DNA of 64,000 nucleotides from Clostridium_AD sp050717635. Its GTDB lineage: Bacteria > Bacillota > Clostridia > Clostridiales > Clostridiaceae. The notes under the pieces are model-generated. The model saw only the letters and a list, made by a program, of their open reading frames with translations. It was not told the origin of the DNA and made no database searches. The position numbers and the translations under genes were made by a program. The stretch is taken from the NCBI RefSeq assembly GCF_050717635.1, contig NZ_JBOITO010000013.1, positions 248,001 through 312,000 on the forward strand, written 5' to 3'. Positions 25,211 through 34,597 of the stretch are shown one piece after another (the stretch's first letter is position 1; each line of letters opens with the position of its first letter).

Positions 25211-26536
25211 ATGGATTTATTTGAATTACAGCAAGAAAAAAATTTGCGCATGGATGCACCCTTGGCTGAGAGGTTAAAGCCTGAAAGATTAGAAGACTAT
25301 GTAGGGCAAGAGCATATTCTAGGTAAGGGAAAGCTTTTATGGCGAGCTATTATTGCAGATAAGATAACCTCATTATTACTTTATGGTCCACCAGGTACAG
25401 GTAAAACTAGCTTGGCTAAAGTTATTGCAAAATCAACAAAATCAGATTTTGTTAGACTAAATGCAGTTACAGATGGGCTTAAAGAATTACGCCAAGTAGT
25501 AGCGGAGGCTAAAAATAATTTAGGAATGTACAATATTAAAACTATATTATTTATAGACGAAATTCATAGATTTAATAAAGCTCAACAGGATGCACTTCTA
25601 CCCTTTGTAGAGAAGGGAACAATAGTTTTAATTGGGGCAACTACAGAAAATCCATATTTTGAGGTTAATAATGCATTAATATCTAGGTCTATGCTTTTTA
25701 AATTGGAGCCTTTAAGGGAAGAACATATCAAAAAGATTATTTTAAGAGCATTAGAAGATAAAGATGTAGGATTTGGAAACACTAATATCTATATGGAGGG
25801 GGAAGCTATAAGCTACCTTGCAAATATGGCAAATGGTGATGCAAGACGTGCGCTTAATGCCTTGGAATTATCTGTACTTACTACGGATAGAGACGTAGAT
25901 GGTAAGATAAACATAACAATGGATGTTGTTCGGGAGTGTCTTCAACAAAAGCATATAAAATATGATAAAAATAGAGATGAACATTATGATGTAATTTCAG
26001 GGTTTATAAAAAGTATGAGAGGCTCTGACCCTGATGCTTCGATTCATTACCTTGCTAGAATGATATATGCTGGTGAGGATCCAAAATTTATTGCTAGGAG
26101 AATTGTAATATCTGCATCAGAGGATGTTGGTAATGCAGATCCTATGGCTATCGTTATAGCAAATAATGCAGCGGAGGCGGTTAGGTTTGTAGGTATGCCA
26201 GAAGCTAGAATTATTTTAGCACAGGCAGTAATTTATATAGCCTGCGCCCCTAAAAGTAATGCATCTTATATGGCTATTAACAAGGCACTTAAAGATATAG
26301 AACAAAAAAATATAGGAAGTGTACCTGCACATTTAAGGGATAGTAGTTATAGTGGAGCAAAAAAATTAGGACATGGAATAGGGTATTTATACCCTCATGA
26401 TTATGAGGGCAATTATGTAAAACAGCAGTATTTGCCAAGCGAACTTATGGGCAGTGAATATTATAAGTCATGTGACAATGGATATGAAAAGAAAATTAAA
26501 GAGAGACTTAAGATACTGAGACAGAAATCAAAATAA
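25211..26536 (+). CDS. rarA: Replication-associated recombination protein A (AAA+ ATPase)
   Basis: 441 residues. The N-terminal 'LAERLKPERLEDYVGQEHIL' and Walker A 'GPPGTGKTS' (near residue 59), Walker B 'FIDEIHRFNKAQQD' and sensor 'GATTENPYFEVN' identify the RarA/MgsA/WRNIP1 family. The C-terminal tetramerisation domain includes 'DPDASIHYLARMIYAGEDP'. RarA acts at stalled replication forks with SSB. ATG preceded by AAGGTGAT; 57 nt after telA. The stop is followed at once by a strong terminator. Confidence 0.95.
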   Translation: MDLFELQQEKNLRMDAPLAERLKPERLEDYVGQEHILGKGKLLWRAIIADKITSLLLYGPPGTGKTSLAKVIAKSTKSDFVRLNAVTDGLKELRQVVAEAKNNLGMYNIKTILFIDEIHRFNKAQQDALLPFVEKGTIVLIGATTENPYFEVNNALISRSMLFKLEPLREEHIKKIILRALEDKDVGFGNTNIYMEGEAISYLANMANGDARRALNALELSVLTTDRDVDGKINITMDVVRECLQQKHIKYDKNRDEHYDVISGFIKSMRGSDPDASIHYLARMIYAGEDPKFIARRIVISASEDVGNADPMAIVIANNAAEAVRFVGMPEARIILAQAVIYIACAPKSNASYMAINKALKDIEQKNIGSVPAHLRDSSYSGAKKLGHGIGYLYPHDYEGNYVKQQYLPSELMGSEYYKSCDNGYEKKIKERLKILRQKSK

Positions 26537-26582
26537 AAAAAGCAGGTAATATAAACATATGTTTATATTACCTGCTTTTTTT
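26535..26582. terminator. Bidirectional terminator, perfect 48-nt palindrome
   Basis: 24 nt on each side of position 26558/26559 are perfectly complementary, from the A-run at 26535-26541 to the T-run at 26576-26582. It begins inside the rarA stop codon and serves rarA and the convergent pepF. Confidence 0.9.
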
Positions 26583-26586
26583 ATAG

Positions 26587-26624
26587 AACTAGTTAACACT
26601 AGTTCTAACTAGTTAACACTAGTT
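26587..26624. repeat. Tandem pair of 18-bp palindromes
   Basis: AACTAGTTAACACTAGTT occurs at 26587-26604 and again at 26607-26624, 20 bp apart. Each copy is itself an inverted repeat (AACTAGT-TAAC-ACTAGTT). The second copy contains the pepF stop codon. Confidence 0.85.
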
Positions 26625-28391
26625 AGACATATTCACAAATTTTTCTATATCTTCACAAATAAGATTTAGTGAACTTCTCCAAAAATCTATAGAGTGAATA
26701 TCTACATTCATCATTTTTGCCACTTGTACTAAATTATTTTTTCCAGTAGCAGAAAGTAGGGTATTATAATCATTTACAAATGATTCTCCTCTTTTTAAAT
26801 ATTCAGCATAAAGTCCTTTAGAAAATAGTAGACCAAAGGCATAAGGAAAGTTGTAAAAATTACTGGAAGCATCATAGTAATGAGGTTTACACATCCACAT
26901 GTATGGATGTAAAAAATTATGATCTAGACCTTCTCCATAAGCTTTTTTTTGTGAATCTAACATGATTTCTTTTAATTCCTGTACTGGCACAGAACTATCT
27001 TCTCTTCGTTTAAACAGTTCAGTTTCAAATAAATAACGGCTTAAAATATCTACAATGACTTGCGCACTTCCAGATATATCACTTTCAAGAATTGCAAAGG
27101 CTTCTTTCTCAGAAGCGTTTTTTAAAGCTGCATTACTAATTATTGTTTCACAAAAAATTGAAGCAGTTTCTGCAATAGGCATAGGGTAATCACTATTAAG
27201 TGCAGATTCCTCTGCTAAACATAGACCGTGATAGCCATGACCTAGCTCGTGTGCAAGTGTTGAAACATCGTTAAAACTCCCTGTGAAGTTAGATAGTATT
27301 CTGCTTTCTTTAATGCTATGTAAATTAGAACAGAAAGCACCGCCTAATTTACCAACTCTTGGCTCAGCATCAATCCAGTTATTAGAAAAAGCATAATCAG
27401 CGAAATTTGCAAGATTGCCACTAAAGGTAGCAAAATTTTTAACTATGAATTTTCTTGCATCTTCATAAGAAAAGTTCATATTGGCGTCACCAATGGGTGC
27501 AAATAAATCGTAAAACGGAAGACCAGAAGGATGTCCTAATAGTTCTGCTTTCTTCTTAAAATATTTATGGAAAGAAGGAAGGCTTTCCATCATGGCACTT
27601 AACATAGCATCTAGAGTCTCTTTATCCATTCTTGAATTTAAAAGAGTGCTATGCAGTGGAGATTCATATCCCTTAAGAGTGCTAAGTGTAATAACTTCTC
27701 CTTTGATACCGTTTAATGATGCAGCCGAGGATTCAGCAATTGAATCATAAGCTTTAAGTTCAGCTTCATAAGCATTTTTTCTGACTTTACTATCTTTATC
27801 ATAGGCCATATTTCTAACCATAGATAGAGGGAGCATCTTATCCTCGCCATTTATAACAATAGACACTAGCAGTGTTGATGTTAGTGTGTTTTGAAGTTTA
27901 GACCAGGCATTTGATCCACTATTTTTCATTTTAGCTATGAGTTCTTCTTCAGAATCGCTAAGCAAATATTTAGCATTTAGAGCTAAATCCAATAGATAAT
28001 AACTATGCGCTTTCATAAGCTCTGATTCTTCAATTAGAGCTTCTAAATCTGAAATTGAATTTAGCCATTTTGAAAAAACAGTATAGGGTTTAGCTAGCTC
28101 TGAAAGTTTAGTGGATAGTTTTTCAGAAATCTTATTGGAAGTTTCATCTTTCGTATTGACGCTTAAAGATAACTCTGCATAATTATATAATTTGTTTGTA
28201 AGGTCATTAAATTCATTCTCAAACTTAATATAATTTTCAATTTTTGTTTGTGGGTCCTTAGAATCACCACAATTTTTTATAGTCCACTTTTTTATGTGTT
28301 CTATAGAATTTTCAAAAGAAATCATGTCCTCTTTAAATTCATTACTATCAAAGGATGTATAGAGCTCATTTAAACTCCATTTCATATCCAT
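26619..28391 (-). CDS. pepF: Oligoendopeptidase F (M3 family zinc peptidase)
   Basis: 590 residues, a normal length for M3B peptidases. The zinc motif HELGHGYHG lies near residue 381; the third ligand is downstream in 'PIAETASIFCETI'. The N-terminal half is the helical PepF domain. It is a cytoplasmic enzyme that degrades peptides of medium length. The stop codon lies in a tandem palindrome (26587-26624), and the gene converges on rarA across a shared terminator. ATG at 28391 with GGAGGTGTTGG upstream. Confidence 0.94.
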   Translation of the reverse strand: MDMKWSLNELYTSFDSNEFKEDMISFENSIEHIKKWTIKNCGDSKDPQTKIENYIKFENEFNDLTNKLYNYAELSLSVNTKDETSNKISEKLSTKLSELAKPYTVFSKWLNSISDLEALIEESELMKAHSYYLLDLALNAKYLLSDSEEELIAKMKNSGSNAWSKLQNTLTSTLLVSIVINGEDKMLPLSMVRNMAYDKDSKVRKNAYEAELKAYDSIAESSAASLNGIKGEVITLSTLKGYESPLHSTLLNSRMDKETLDAMLSAMMESLPSFHKYFKKKAELLGHPSGLPFYDLFAPIGDANMNFSYEDARKFIVKNFATFSGNLANFADYAFSNNWIDAEPRVGKLGGAFCSNLHSIKESRILSNFTGSFNDVSTLAHELGHGYHGLCLAEESALNSDYPMPIAETASIFCETIISNAALKNASEKEAFAILESDISGSAQVIVDILSRYLFETELFKRREDSSVPVQELKEIMLDSQKKAYGEGLDHNFLHPYMWMCKPHYYDASSNFYNFPYAFGLLFSKGLYAEYLKRGESFVNDYNTLLSATGKNNLVQVAKMMNVDIHSIDFWRSSLNLICEDIEKFVNMSN

Positions 28392-28495
28392 ACCAACACC
28401 TCCATTTACAAAATATTATATATTGTATATATTATACCACGTTTTAGATATCATATTAATAAATAATAGTATTATTGTATGTTTAAATTAAGGGT

Positions 28496-28527
28496 AAAAA
28501 AAGCAGGAGAACAATCCCCTACTTTTT
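28496..28527 (-). terminator. Intrinsic terminator overlapping gene end
   Basis: On the - strand AAAAAGTAGGGGA pairs with TCTCCTGCTTTTT (one G-U pair), followed by T7. The stop codon of the 28519 gene lies in the stem. Confidence 0.8.
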
Positions 28528-28866
28528 ATTTGAAAATATTTTTTTTATAATATTTAAGATATCTACTATGTATACTAAATATCTTTCTAGTGATTCTGTG
28601 GCGCCAACGGCAGTGGCAGTTGTTTGAACTACTACGTCAGTAACATCTTTTATATTGTCAGTTACCTCATATAAATTTTTAAATGTTTTTGGCAAAACAT
28701 CTAATGCCTCATCAATATTTTCTTTATTTTTTTTAATAATTGAATTTACAGTTGTTATAGTTTTAATAAGCTTTAATAATCCCACTATCAGTACAATTAA
28801 AAGTATTATACCTAGGAAAATTAATAAACCTATTCCTAATACTTTAAAATCTATATACATTCCCAT
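28519..28866 (-). CDS. DUF948-like single-pass membrane protein
   Basis: 115 residues: a strong N-terminal membrane helix (about 8-33), then an amphipathic helical region ('TVNSIIKKNKENIDEALDVL', 'DNIKDVTDVVVQTTATAVGA'). The organisation resembles DUF948/YtxG proteins, which pair with YtxH proteins in Bacillus general-stress operons. The YtxH-type gene here lies 31 nt upstream, supporting the pairing. Function unknown. Confidence 0.65.
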   Translation of the reverse strand: MGMYIDFKVLGIGLLIFLGIILLIVLIVGLLKLIKTITTVNSIIKKNKENIDEALDVLPKTFKNLYEVTDNIKDVTDVVVQTTATAVGATESLERYLVYIVDILNIIKKIFSNKK

Positions 28867-28897
28867 TTATACCACCACTATTCTTTCATAAATTTGA

Positions 28898-29407
28898 TTA
28901 TTTCTTTGCTTTCTTTTCAGTAAGGTCTGCTTGTACTACAATGTCAATTGCATCTTCAGAGTCTGTTGCATTTACAACATCATTTGTTTCGTTAGCTACT
29001 TTTGATCCTCTTTTTTCATTTAAGTATTCAGAAATTTTTACTTTAGCATCTGTTACATTTTCTTTAGCACCAGAAACTTTGTTGTCTATAGTTTCCTTAA
29101 GTTGTGCGCTTTTTTCTTTAATTTTGCTTTTTGCGTCAATTACATTATCTTTAGTATCAGAAACTTTATTGTCTATAGATTCTTTAAGTTCTATAGATTT
29201 TTCTTTAACATTATTTGTAATATCTTTCGATGTATTTACAATAGCTTTTCTATTTTCTTTACCAGATTTAGGTGAAAAAAGTAATCCTCCAAGTAGTCCA
29301 CTAAGACTTCCAGCAGCAGTACCAACAAGTACCTTTTTTGCTGTTTTAATTTTTAATATTCTTTGTTTTTCTTTTTTGCGTTTTTTAAAATAATCTGTAA
29401 GTATCAT
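28898..29407 (-). CDS. YtxH domain-containing protein with 29-residue repeats
   Basis: 169 residues. 'GTAAGSLSGLLGGLLFSPKSG' (first part shown) is the glycine-rich helix plus SPKSGKE turn typical of YtxH domains. Two 29-residue repeats follow, beginning VKEKSIELKESIDNKVS and IKEKSAQLKETIDNKVS, forming amphipathic helices like those of LEA or gas-vesicle-associated proteins. It probably lies at the membrane. Upstream partner of the DUF948-like gene; in Bacillus such pairs are stress-induced, which is only an analogy here. ATG with AGGAGGAAAAAAT upstream. Confidence 0.8.
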   Translation of the reverse strand: MILTDYFKKRKKEKQRILKIKTAKKVLVGTAAGSLSGLLGGLLFSPKSGKENRKAIVNTSKDITNNVKEKSIELKESIDNKVSDTKDNVIDAKSKIKEKSAQLKETIDNKVSGAKENVTDAKVKISEYLNEKRGSKVANETNDVVNATDSEDAIDIVVQADLTEKKAKK

Positions 29408-29628
29408 AATTTTTTCCTCCTTAAAAGATAAAAACTTTTATTATCTATCAATATCTTTGTAATAGATAACGTAATTATACACAATATATGAGTAATTGTC
29501 AATGTTTGGTTTATTATGGAAGTTCTATTGAGGTACAAAATGCTATAAAAATATATCAATTTTTTATAATGTTTGTTAAAATTATAATGCAAGTTTAATT
29601 ATAAGTTAAATTATATGGGGGAAAATTC

Positions 29629-30363
29629 ATGACAAAATTATTATGGTATTTATATTTTTCAATTTATTTAGGTATATCATCTCTGAGATTAATTAAAATC
29701 AAGTACATGGGGAGAAAATCACCTAAAGAGTCTAAAATATATGCCTATAAAAGAGCACAAAACATTGCTAAATATGTTTTGAAGGTGACTAAGACTAGGA
29801 TGGAAGTTAGCGGTATAGAAAATATACCGGTGGAGAATTGTGTTTTTGTAGCAAATCATCAAGCAATTTTTGATGGATTCGCATTGGTGGCATATATAGA
29901 TAAACCTTTTGGATTTATTGCTAAAAAGGAAATACGAAAAATACCATTAGTTGGTTGCTGGTTAAAATCAATAGGATCTATTTATATAGATAGGAAGAAC
30001 CCTAGACAATCAATTAAAACTATTGAGGAAGCAGTAGAAAAGATAAATAGTGGATATTCTATTATGATTTTTCCGGAAGGCACAAGAAGCCTCAAATCTA
30101 AAATGAACCCTTTTAAAAAAGGGAGTATGAGACTAGCAACAAAATCTAAGGTTGCGATTGTTCCTATAACCATAGATGGTACTTATAATGTATTAGAAGT
30201 AGGGAGAAAGGTAACCGGGAACAAAGTGAAAATGGTTATACATAAACCTATTTACGTAAGTACACTATGCAAAGAAGAGCAGCAAGATTTAGCGCAATAT
30301 GTACAAGACATAATAGAAGAGGAATTAAATAATATATGTAAATTAAAAAACATTAGAGCTTAG
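29629..30363 (+). CDS. plsC: 1-acyl-sn-glycerol-3-phosphate acyltransferase
   Basis: 244 residues with a hydrophobic N-terminus that associates with the membrane. The catalytic NHQAIFD motif (HX4D variant) and 'FPEGTRS' acyl-acceptor motif are intact, with 'GCWLKSIGSIYIDRKNPRQS' between them. It acylates lysophosphatidic acid to phosphatidic acid in phospholipid synthesis. ATG follows a GGGGGA ribosome site. The last codons overlap a perfect 17-bp terminator stem. Confidence 0.9.
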   Translation: MTKLLWYLYFSIYLGISSLRLIKIKYMGRKSPKESKIYAYKRAQNIAKYVLKVTKTRMEVSGIENIPVENCVFVANHQAIFDGFALVAYIDKPFGFIAKKEIRKIPLVGCWLKSIGSIYIDRKNPRQSIKTIEEAVEKINSGYSIMIFPEGTRSLKSKMNPFKKGSMRLATKSKVAIVPITIDGTYNVLEVGRKVTGNKVKMVIHKPIYVSTLCKEEQQDLAQYVQDIIEEELNNICKLKNIRA

Positions 30364-30391
30364 GGTCGCACTATGCTCTAATGTTTTTTAA
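30343..30391. terminator. Bidirectional terminator, 17-bp stem
   Basis: 30343-30359 pairs perfectly with 30375-30391, with A-run and T-run flanks. It overlaps the 3' end of plsC and also serves the convergent Na/Pi symporter gene. Confidence 0.9.
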
Positions 30392-30398
30392 TTAAAAA

Positions 30399-32006
30399 TT
30401 ATTTTGTGTGAACAACCATTTGTGCAATATTATTTGAATGGTCCCCGACTCTTTCAAGATTGCTTAATAGTTCTAGATATACGGAACCACCGGTTGGTGA
30501 ACATTGAAATTTATTTAATCGAGCTATATGATCATTTTTAAGTTGTTTTTCCATGATATCTATCTTATCCTCTACTTCCATAGCTTTGTGTGCTGCTTCT
30601 AAGTCTGAATTCTCTAAAGCTGCTATTGCATTATCTACACAATATTTTACGGTATCGAACATATATGTAACATCAGATATTGCTTTTTCTGAAAATATAA
30701 GGTTTTTATCCATCCTGAGTTTAGCAAGCTCACCTAAGTTTTCAGCATGATCTCCAATTCTTTCTATATCATTTACTACATGATATAGGGATGTAATAAT
30801 CTCCGATTGACGTTCTGACAGAGGAGTGTTTGAAAGTGCAACCATATAACCAGTTATTTCTCTTTCAAGATAATTTATTGTAGCCTCATATTCAATAACT
30901 GTATTCATTAAACCTTCATTAGAAGTTAAGAAAGCCTCCATGGCATTAGAAAGATTCTCAGAGGCAAGTCTTCCCATCCGACTAACTTCTTTAATAACTT
31001 GGCCAACTGCGATAGAAGGAGTTTCAAGCAGCCTAATATCTAGGTATTCAAGGATTAGAGCAGATGATTTTTCGTCTTCACCAGGTACCAATTTATTAAC
31101 AATCTTAACTAAAATACCTATAAACCAAACTTGAATAAATACATTTGCAAAATTAAACATTGTATGAGCATTTGCAATTTGTCTTTGCGTATTCCCGCCA
31201 AATTGTGGAACGATTTTTAAAGTTAAAGGGAAGGCAAGCATAAATATTATAGTGCCTGTTACGTTAAAAATTACATGTATTAGGGCGGCCCTCTTAGCAT
31301 TTTTAGTAGTACCAATACTTGCAAGAAGTGCTGTAATACAAGTTCCTATATTATCACCATAAAGTATAGGAAGAGCAACTGCGAGTGAAATACCATTATT
31401 TGCGGCAAGTGCCATCAAAATACCAATAGTAGCACTACTACTTTGAACTACAGCTGTCATGGCAAGACCGACGAAAACGCCCATTACTGGATGGGTGCCT
31501 AAAGATGAAATAAGGTTTTTAAAGCCTTCTAATTCTCTTATAGGTCTCATGGAGTTTTCCATCATTGACATACCAACAAATAGTATACCAAATCCTAAAA
31601 CAATTTCGCCAATGTCTTTAGTTTTCTTCTTCTTGCTAAATATAACTAAGGCAGCACCTATTGCAAGAATAAAGGGTGCTACATCTGAAAGTTTAAAGGC
31701 TATAAGTTGAGCAGTCATTGTAGTGCCAATATTTGCCCCCATAATAACCCCAGCGGCTTGAAATAAATTCATAAGCCCTGCATTTACGAAACCTACAGTC
31801 ATTACTGTAGTTGCGCTACTACTTTGAATAATTGCAGTTACCCCTGCACCAACAAGCACTGCGAAAAACTTATTGCTAGTTAAGATTTCTAGCAATCTTT
31901 TTAGTTTCTCACCTGCAGCCTTTTGAAGACCATCCCCCATTAGCTTCATTCCATAGACAAACAGTCCTAAACCACCTAAAAGTCCGAATATCATTTTATA
32001 ATCCAT
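30399..32006 (-). CDS. Na+/phosphate cotransporter (NptA/YjbB-type) with PhoU-like tail
   Basis: 535 residues. Two inverted transport repeats each carry the QSSSAT signature ('AIIQSSSATTVMTVGF' and 'AVVQSSSATIGILMAL'), typical of SLC34-type sodium-phosphate symporters. The C-terminal 200 residues form a PhoU-like helical domain ('YHVVNDIERIGDHAENLGEL', 'LSNLERVGDHSNNIAQMVV') thought to control transport. Bacterial YjbB homologues can also export phosphate, so direction is uncertain. ATG after AAAAGGAGAG. Confidence 0.92.
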   Translation of the reverse strand: MDYKMIFGLLGGLGLFVYGMKLMGDGLQKAAGEKLKRLLEILTSNKFFAVLVGAGVTAIIQSSSATTVMTVGFVNAGLMNLFQAAGVIMGANIGTTMTAQLIAFKLSDVAPFILAIGAALVIFSKKKKTKDIGEIVLGFGILFVGMSMMENSMRPIRELEGFKNLISSLGTHPVMGVFVGLAMTAVVQSSSATIGILMALAANNGISLAVALPILYGDNIGTCITALLASIGTTKNAKRAALIHVIFNVTGTIIFMLAFPLTLKIVPQFGGNTQRQIANAHTMFNFANVFIQVWFIGILVKIVNKLVPGEDEKSSALILEYLDIRLLETPSIAVGQVIKEVSRMGRLASENLSNAMEAFLTSNEGLMNTVIEYEATINYLEREITGYMVALSNTPLSERQSEIITSLYHVVNDIERIGDHAENLGELAKLRMDKNLIFSEKAISDVTYMFDTVKYCVDNAIAALENSDLEAAHKAMEVEDKIDIMEKQLKNDHIARLNKFQCSPTGGSVYLELLSNLERVGDHSNNIAQMVVHTK

Positions 32007-32164
32007 TTTAACTCTCCTTTTAAAAAGAAATATATCTATGATATTCTATCATAGCAATGTTAAGTTATTGTTAAGTTTATTAAAAAATTTGTTGATTATT
32101 TAGTTTTTTTAAACATTAGCTTAATAAACAGTACTGTTGTTCTTTCATACTATGCACTCCATTT

Positions 32165-34297
32165 CTAAGTTTTAGACGTTTTTTTATCATGGTACATTCT
32201 ATCATCCGCAGCCTTAAACATCTCATCAAATGTTTCATTTGCGGAGTAACGAGTGGCGTATCCAAATGCGGTGGTCACATTTATAATTTCATTTTCTGAA
32301 ATTATAATAGGGTTCTTTGTTAAAGCTATTTTTATGGCTTTCATGATTTCTGTTGCAATTACTTCATTTGTATTTTCTAAAATAACAAGAAATTCATCAC
32401 CACCCATTCGAATCAATAATGAGTCAGTAGGGCAGTTTTCTTTAAGTAAGTCTGCAAAATGTTTTAACAATAAGTCTCCTATTAAGTGGCCGTATTTATC
32501 GTTTGTAATTTTTAAATTATTGATGTCTCCAATTATAAAACTTTGAGGATAAACTAGAAAATCCAATGTATCCATTATTTTAGAACTGAAATAATTTCTA
32601 TTATAGAGATTAGTAAGTGCATCAGTATTGAGTAATTCTTCCTTTTGTCGTAGTAATTCAGAAGAGAATTTTTCTTTTATTAAAGCCTTAATTAGTCTAA
32701 CTACATATATGATTACAAATATCAATATAGTGCCGAGTCCTATTATCGTGAATATTAACTTTTGTAAATAGTTTTTATTTGCTACATGAGGGACTTCGTC
32801 ATATCCTTTTCTTCTTAAATTATTTATATCCAACATGGGTATAACCTTATCAATGATACTGGAAAGTTCTGGTTTTTCTTTTGATATTCCATAGTACAAA
32901 TAAGAATCAGTACTTGTGGCCCCTTTTTCTACTAAATCGAATAATTGTAGCTCTTCTGTGTAATATCTAACCACTGTGGGGTTTTCAATTAAATAATCAG
33001 CTTTACCTTTATGTACCATTAACATAGATTCTTGAATTGAGGAGGTCTCTATAATATTTACAGAGGTTAAGTTTTTTATAAGATGTTCATAATGCCAAAA
33101 TCCTTTAATTACGGCAACTCTTTTTCCCTCTAAACCAAAAATATCTAGAACGTCTTTACTATCTTTTCTCCCCACAATAATATCTCGTTCAGTACTATAG
33201 GGTTGTGGGTATAATAGATATTTTAAACGATCCTCAGTTTTAGCAATATTTACAATATCTACTTGACCATTTTTTAACTTCGTATTTAACTCATCAAACT
33301 CACCATACTTATTAATAAATACTATACCAGTTTTTAGAGAGATTTCATTTATTATCTGTCCACTTATCCCTTTATATTCTCCAGCATGAAAATAGTCGAA
33401 GGGCAAGTAATCTTTAGTAATACCTACCACTGCTTGGCCATCATTTTCAAGCCAACTGATTTCAGCGGGGGTGAGATTCATTATTTTTAAATTATATTCT
33501 ACTTCAGCTTCACTAATGATTTTAGAAAGAACATTTCCTTCTAAATGTTTAATTTCACTTTCGAGTATATTAAATAACATTTCATTGCTTTTTTTAGTAG
33601 AAAAAGTTAAGTCAGAGGTGATATTATTTAATTTGAATGCATAATTTAATTCTGGAAATCGGTATATATAATCAAAAACGACAGGTCCACCAGAGGTTAT
33701 TAAAGCGTCAATTTCATTTTTGTTTATTGCTGCGATACATTCTTCTTGAGAAGCATAGAATTTTGATTTATATTTTATATTTTTATAAATTGTTGGTAGT
33801 ATATCAATAACAATATCATCTTTTATAAATCCCACTGTTTTTTTATCAATATCGCCTATAGTATGAATGGAACCTCCCTTCTTTGAGATAAGTGCGTAAG
33901 GGATCTTATAAATAGGTTGAGTAAAAAGCATTGTTTTTTTTCTTTCAGGTGTTTCATTTGCTCCAAAAAGAATATCTATATTACCAGTGTGAAGAGAAGA
34001 ATATACTTCTCCCCAACTTTTTGAGGTTTTAAGCTGAATAGTTATTCCCAAATCTTTTTCTATAAGATCAATGAGCGGAATTAAATATCCTCTTTCTTGG
34101 TCTTTATATATGAAGTATTCCATACCAAGTCCTGGATTAATTCCTAAAGTGAAAATTTTGTCCTTATTTTTGTGTAACCATTGTTCTTCTTCCACAGTCA
34201 ATTTTAGTGAAGTATCTATGGATCCATAGGCAAAAGTGCTTCCTAAAATTAGTAGTAGATAAGTGAAAATAATAATTTTAATTGTGTTTTTCACCAT
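32165..34297 (-). CDS. Double periplasmic-binding-domain diguanylate cyclase
   Basis: 710 residues from the ATG at 34297 (AGGATG upstream); an earlier in-frame start would put 16 extra residues before the signal peptide. Order: signal peptide ending near 'GSTFAYG', two SBP_bac_3 domains (about 45-270 and 285-515), one membrane helix (about 518-542), then GGDEF (about 555-705) with intact RMGGDEF and 'DINNLKITNDKYGHLIGD'. It should sense amino acids or similar ligands outside the cell and make cyclic di-GMP inside. The second GGDEF protein in the window. No EAL domain is present. Confidence 0.9.
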   Translation of the reverse strand: MVKNTIKIIIFTYLLLILGSTFAYGSIDTSLKLTVEEEQWLHKNKDKIFTLGINPGLGMEYFIYKDQERGYLIPLIDLIEKDLGITIQLKTSKSWGEVYSSLHTGNIDILFGANETPERKKTMLFTQPIYKIPYALISKKGGSIHTIGDIDKKTVGFIKDDIVIDILPTIYKNIKYKSKFYASQEECIAAINKNEIDALITSGGPVVFDYIYRFPELNYAFKLNNITSDLTFSTKKSNEMLFNILESEIKHLEGNVLSKIISEAEVEYNLKIMNLTPAEISWLENDGQAVVGITKDYLPFDYFHAGEYKGISGQIINEISLKTGIVFINKYGEFDELNTKLKNGQVDIVNIAKTEDRLKYLLYPQPYSTERDIIVGRKDSKDVLDIFGLEGKRVAVIKGFWHYEHLIKNLTSVNIIETSSIQESMLMVHKGKADYLIENPTVVRYYTEELQLFDLVEKGATSTDSYLYYGISKEKPELSSIIDKVIPMLDINNLRRKGYDEVPHVANKNYLQKLIFTIIGLGTILIFVIIYVVRLIKALIKEKFSSELLRQKEELLNTDALTNLYNRNYFSSKIMDTLDFLVYPQSFIIGDINNLKITNDKYGHLIGDLLLKHFADLLKENCPTDSLLIRMGGDEFLVILENTNEVIATEIMKAIKIALTKNPIIISENEIINVTTAFGYATRYSANETFDEMFKAADDRMYHDKKTSKT

Positions 34298-34471
34298 AGC
34301 ACATCCTATTCGTAACTGAGGCCTATTGTAGGCAAAGTTACACATATTTAATTTTTATAGTAATATATAATATATTTTAATACAGATTTGAAATATTTAC
34401 AATGATTAGGTATAAAAGTAAGTGTATATTTTGTAATATATATATAATAAAAATTGTGCAAATATTATTTA

Positions 34472-34487
34472 GGTAACATTTGTTACC
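34472..34487 (+). promoter_or_regulatory. Candidate CRP/FNR-type (HcpR-like) operator
   Basis: GGTAACATTTGTTACC is a perfect 7-bp inverted repeat with a 2-nt centre. Its centre lies about 41.5 nt before the start predicted from the TATACT box at 34509-34514, the class II activator position. The hcp genes of anaerobes are known targets of HcpR; the identification here is inference. Confidence 0.55.
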
Positions 34488-34508
34488 GACTTTTAACATG
34501 TACAAAAG

Positions 34509-34514
34509 TATACT
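34509..34514 (+). promoter_or_regulatory. -10 box of the hcp promoter
   Basis: TATACT with no -35 match 17 nt upstream (CCGACT), as expected of an activator-dependent promoter. The predicted start is near 34521, leaving a leader of about 77 nt before hcp. Confidence 0.5.
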
Positions 34515-34597
34515 AGAGATAGTTCAACAATAAATGTTGACTTACTTAGGTTTATATTGATCCATTTAATTAATAAAAACAATTAGGAGGAATTACA

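Noticed and set aside
29404..29592. 62-codon open frame upstream of the YtxH gene on the - strand
   Set aside because: It covers the promoter and ribosome site region, and its product looks random.
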